The position numbers were made by a program, and so were the translations under genes. From NCBI GenBank assembly GCA_020637335.1, contig JACJWC010000009.1, positions 172,825 through 236,824 of the forward strand: a stretch of DNA of 64,000 bases, given 5' to 3'. Below are positions 62,100 through 64,000 of this stretch, piece after piece. The notes under the pieces were generated by a model, which was given only the letters and a program-made list of their open reading frames with translations, was not told the origin of the DNA and made no database searches. Source of the stretch: Acidobacteriota bacterium (GTDB lineage: Bacteria > Acidobacteriota > Holophagae > Acanthopleuribacterales > Acanthopleuribacteraceae). How positions within the stretch are numbered: the stretch's first letter is position 1; each line of letters opens with the position of its first letter.

Positions 62100-62420
62100 A
62101 TGACCCACGTGGTGACCTCAAATTGCGTCGATTGTAAATTTACTGATTGTGTCTTGGTGTGTCCGGTAGATTGCTTTTATGAGTTGGATCGTCAACTCGT
62201 TATTGATCCAGACGAATGTATTGATTGTTCGGCCTGCGTTGCCGAATGCCCCGTGGAAGCCATTTTCGCTGAAGATGAAGTGCCCGAAGAGCACGAAGGC
62301 GATATTGCCCTAAATGCGAGCGAGGCAGAACGAGTCAAAGGCGACGGTCAGGACCCGATCACCGATCACAAGGATCCGCTGCCGACGGCGGAAGATCGCA
62401 AATCGGAATTGGGTTTTTAA
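62100..62420 (+). CDS. fdxA: 7Fe ferredoxin, FdxA type
   Basis: A 106-residue ferredoxin with one 3Fe-4S and one 4Fe-4S cluster. Cysteines follow the Azotobacter FdI pattern: C9, C17 and C21 in NCVDCKFTDCVLVCPVDC and the second group in DECIDCSACVAECP. The acidic tail of about 45 residues (GDIALNASEAERVKG) is typical of this type. The ATG has AAGGAGG ten bases upstream. It serves as an electron carrier. The stop overlaps the convergent HD-GYP-like gene by four bases. Confidence 0.93.
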   Translation: MTHVVTSNCVDCKFTDCVLVCPVDCFYELDRQLVIDPDECIDCSACVAECPVEAIFAEDEVPEEHEGDIALNASEAERVKGDGQDPITDHKDPLPTAEDRKSELGF

Positions 62421-63361
62421 GGTTCCGTTTCTTCCAATTCATCAAAATAGGCCCGAGGCAGGTTAACCAAATCGGGCCGAAGCCCTTTCCAAGCGTCCGG
62501 CAAGGGCAACCATTGCCAGGATTTGGCAGCGGACTCAACCTGTGGATTCAAGAGGATCGCTTCATGATTGAATGGCAGCGCGGTGCCTTCCTGATCTGAC
62601 AATTGCAGGTAATGTTGGCCTTCCGCGCAGGGTGCTAGCGCAATCGCCAAGGATTTATTCGTCAAGCGCACATAGGTCCCAACAGGGTAAGTGCCAAAAA
62701 ATTGGATCAGGCTTTTGAGCAGGCCGCGTTCGTAATGGTGACCGGCCCAGCGTTTCATTAAACGTAGGGCATCGACGTATTCATAGGCCACGCGAAACCG
62801 ACGCGGCGTGGCCAACCCATCAAACACATCCACGATACGCAGCATTTGGCTCAGGACATGGGGTTTGATTTGTTGGGGATAACCTTTTTGGTTGGGCTGT
62901 TCATGGTGCTCATTTATCCATTGCCGGGCTTCATCACCAAAAAAGCCCTCATCCCAATCTACCTGACAATGTTTCCATTTTAAGCGGGCCTGCTCATGCG
63001 AGAAGGGCGCGAAAACATAAACCAAATCAGGCGGCCGCCAATGACCCAAATCGTGAAGTAAAGCTGCCTGGCTAAGGGGCTCCAATTTGGACCCTACTTT
63101 GTGGGAATGGATCAGCCAAGCCCGCAGCATTAAAAAAACATTAATGCCATGACGAGGTGTCATGGCATGACCACTCTTGATGCGTGCAAACGCAAAAGCC
63201 TGAAAGGGGTTGGTGTCCACCCATTGGCAGAGCTGAGTCCATTCAGGCTGTTCAAACAACCAGGCGATATTTTGGCGCTGGTTTAAAACCTGTAAGAGGT
63301 GTTGTTCCAGTTTAACGATGAGGCGGTTGGGTTGTTCCAGATCGCTTTCCGGCCGCCACAT
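62417..63361 (-). CDS. HD-GYP-like phosphohydrolase protein
   Basis: A 314-residue protein. A helical HD domain carries H at RHGINV, the metal pair in LLHDLGHWRPP and EHHEQPNQKGYPQQI, whose HHE...GYP matches the GYP loop of cyclic di-GMP phosphodiesterases. The usual HDIGK lysine is His in this protein (HDLGH). DVFDGLATPRRFR is the last helix. Residues 220-314 are a beta-rich region with no clear domain. There is no membrane helix. It probably acts as a cytoplasmic phosphodiesterase, but the lost lysine leaves the reaction uncertain. It starts seven bases after a small membrane gene. Confidence 0.75.
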   Translation of the reverse strand: MWRPESDLEQPNRLIVKLEQHLLQVLNQRQNIAWLFEQPEWTQLCQWVDTNPFQAFAFARIKSGHAMTPRHGINVFLMLRAWLIHSHKVGSKLEPLSQAALLHDLGHWRPPDLVYVFAPFSHEQARLKWKHCQVDWDEGFFGDEARQWINEHHEQPNQKGYPQQIKPHVLSQMLRIVDVFDGLATPRRFRVAYEYVDALRLMKRWAGHHYERGLLKSLIQFFGTYPVGTYVRLTNKSLAIALAPCAEGQHYLQLSDQEGTALPFNHEAILLNPQVESAAKSWQWLPLPDAWKGLRPDLVNLPRAYFDELEETEP

Positions 63362-63368
63362 GAAAAAC

Positions 63369-63548
63369 TTATTCTTCGCCTTCCTTACGGGTGGCGTGCT
63401 TGATCAGACCTAACTTCGCGGAGAGGCCAATCGCAGTAAAGGCGATACCGGGGCTGGAGGCCAAGAAAATCACCACGATAATGGCCATAAACTCCAGCCA
63501 ACGGGTGAGTCGCAAGGAAAAGAGGATATCGGACAAAATCGAAATCAT
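63369..63548 (-). CDS. Small single-pass membrane protein
   Basis: A 59-residue protein with one hydrophobic helix (FMAIIVVIFLASSPGIAFTAIGL) and a basic/acidic tail (KHATRKEGEE). The ATG at 63548 follows AAGGAG by seven bases, which supports a real gene. Seven bases separate it from the HD-GYP-like gene. No family is recognised; it may help anchor or regulate that neighbour. Confidence 0.55.
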   Translation of the reverse strand: MISILSDILFSLRLTRWLEFMAIIVVIFLASSPGIAFTAIGLSAKLGLIKHATRKEGEE

Positions 63549-63628
63549 GGCACAACTCCTTCGGCCGCCCATTATACTGATCCTTGACCCAAATGCGAAC
63601 AAAAACCTTAGAAATTTGACGGCCTAAC

Positions 63629-63651
63629 CCTTGAAAATTTAGCTTTCAAGG
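63629..63651. repeat. Inverted repeat upstream of fabD
   Basis: CCTTGAAA (63629-63636) and TTTCAAGG (63644-63651) form a perfect eight-base inverted repeat around ATTTAGC. It lies about 160 bases before the fabD start and could be an operator or short hairpin. Confidence 0.5.
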
Positions 63652-63809
63652 CAATTCCCATCACCAAAGCGGAAAAGTTCTAGCCTAAATCCCGACATTT
63701 TGTTTACACTTGCCAGTGGGATCCGCTTCAGTTCAAGGCTTTAACCATCCGAACCACATTTCGGAACCTGCGGGGATTCTCAATTAGAAGATGGAGGAAG
63801 GTAAAGACA

Positions 63810-64000
63810 ATGTCAGCGCCCTGTTTTCTGTTTCCCGGCCAGGGTTCACAAGTGCTGGGAATGGGCAAAGCATTCTACGATCACAACGAGGAAGTGAAGG
63901 CTTTATTTGAAGAGGCCTCCGATATTACTGGCTTGGATATCGCCGAGTTGTGCTTTCACGGTCCGTTTGAAACACTCACCGAGACCAAAAACCTACAACC
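63810..64000 (+). CDS. fabD: Malonyl-CoA-acyl carrier protein transacylase, N-terminal part
   Basis: The first 63 codons of FabD, cut by the window end. FabD moves malonyl groups from CoA to acyl carrier protein to start fatty acid elongation. The start is recognised by CFLFPGQGSQVLGMG, the family's N-terminal motif; the catalytic GHSLGE would lie beyond the end. ATG at 63810 follows AAGG by eight bases, with GGAGG a little further upstream. The upstream 200 bases hold an inverted repeat and no other gene. Confidence 0.9.
   Translation, partial: MSAPCFLFPGQGSQVLGMGKAFYDHNEEVKALFEEASDITGLDIAELCFHGPFETLTETKNLQ

Noticed and set aside
61825..62121. A 98-codon reading on the minus strand upstream of fdxA
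   Set aside because: No start signal and no domain, and it overlaps the fdxA promoter and start.
1..64000. CRISPR arrays, insertion sequences, integrase genes and phage genes
   Set aside because: No repeat-spacer pattern, transposase, terminal inverted repeat or phage structural gene was seen in any part of the window.

Overview
The window is a dense, single-copy stretch of bacterial chromosome, with no insertion sequences, phage genes, CRISPR arrays or rRNA. Base composition looks balanced, slightly above half GC by eye. About 55 protein genes and one tRNA are packed on both strands. Stop/start overlaps (ATGA, GTGA, TAATG, TTGA) are common. Many genes use TTG or GTG starts behind clear Shine-Dalgarno sites. 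The organism is Gram-negative by inference: signal peptides, a candidate lipoprotein, periplasmic M23 and PDZ proteins, and sensor kinases with periplasmic domains. It makes menaquinone by the futalosine route (mqnB, mqnD), carries a 7Fe ferredoxin and a GatA-type amidotransferase, and is rich in signalling: four sensor kinases, an OmpR pair, an NtrC-type activator and two ECF sigma/anti-sigma pairs. I cannot fix the phylum. An Acidobacteriota-like or other deep lineage that has acquired gammaproteobacterial-type genes (epmC, pepQ) would fit, but this is a guess.

Layout. 1-6.7 kb: end of gatA, an RppH-like Nudix hydrolase, then a coupled cluster of an NtrC-like regulator, a DinG helicase with an N-terminal JAMM/RadC-like domain, a membrane protein and a YedF-like protein, followed by a glutaredoxin-rhodanese fusion. 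6.7-15.4 kb: a small exported protein, an OmpR/kinase pair, a reverse-strand operon (trmL, sulfatase-fold lipoprotein, 3-methyladenine glycosylase), an ECF sigma/anti-sigma pair and a family 2 glycosyltransferase. 15.4-28.2 kb: PDZ protein, then hybrid kinase-pyrC-small zinc protein-MBL hydrolase on the minus strand, divergent from SWIM-SNF2 helicase-hybrid kinase-thioredoxin-like protein, then an orphan winged-helix protein. 28.2-38 kb: secreted metalloprotease overlapping epmC; M20 peptidase, Nudix-NadD fusion and mfd; pepQ. 38-46.5 kb: rnhB, two very large paralogous transglutaminase-like proteins (one with its catalytic residues lost) and an Mpo1-like membrane protein. 46.6-52.7 kb: tRNA(CAT), zinc-ribbon coiled coil, yggS, yggT, divIVA, an M23 endopeptidase and two Mrp ATPases. 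52.7-64 kb: iodotyrosine-deiodinase homologue divergent from maiA, kinase-mqnB-mqnD, a second sigma/anti-sigma pair, a 2-hydroxyacid dehydrogenase, a radical SAM protein, an exported protein, fdxA, an HD-GYP-like protein and the start of fabD.

Most unusual items: the JAMM-DinG fusion with a serine at the fourth Fe-S cysteine; the Nudix-NadD fusion; two adjacent Mrp genes that divide the domain set of plant HCF101 between them; a dehalogenase homologue with the complete iodotyrosine-binding triad, divergent from a tyrosine-catabolism gene; the active/inactive transglutaminase pair; and three 11-bp-phased DnaA-box-like repeats at the divIVA promoter and ribosome binding site.
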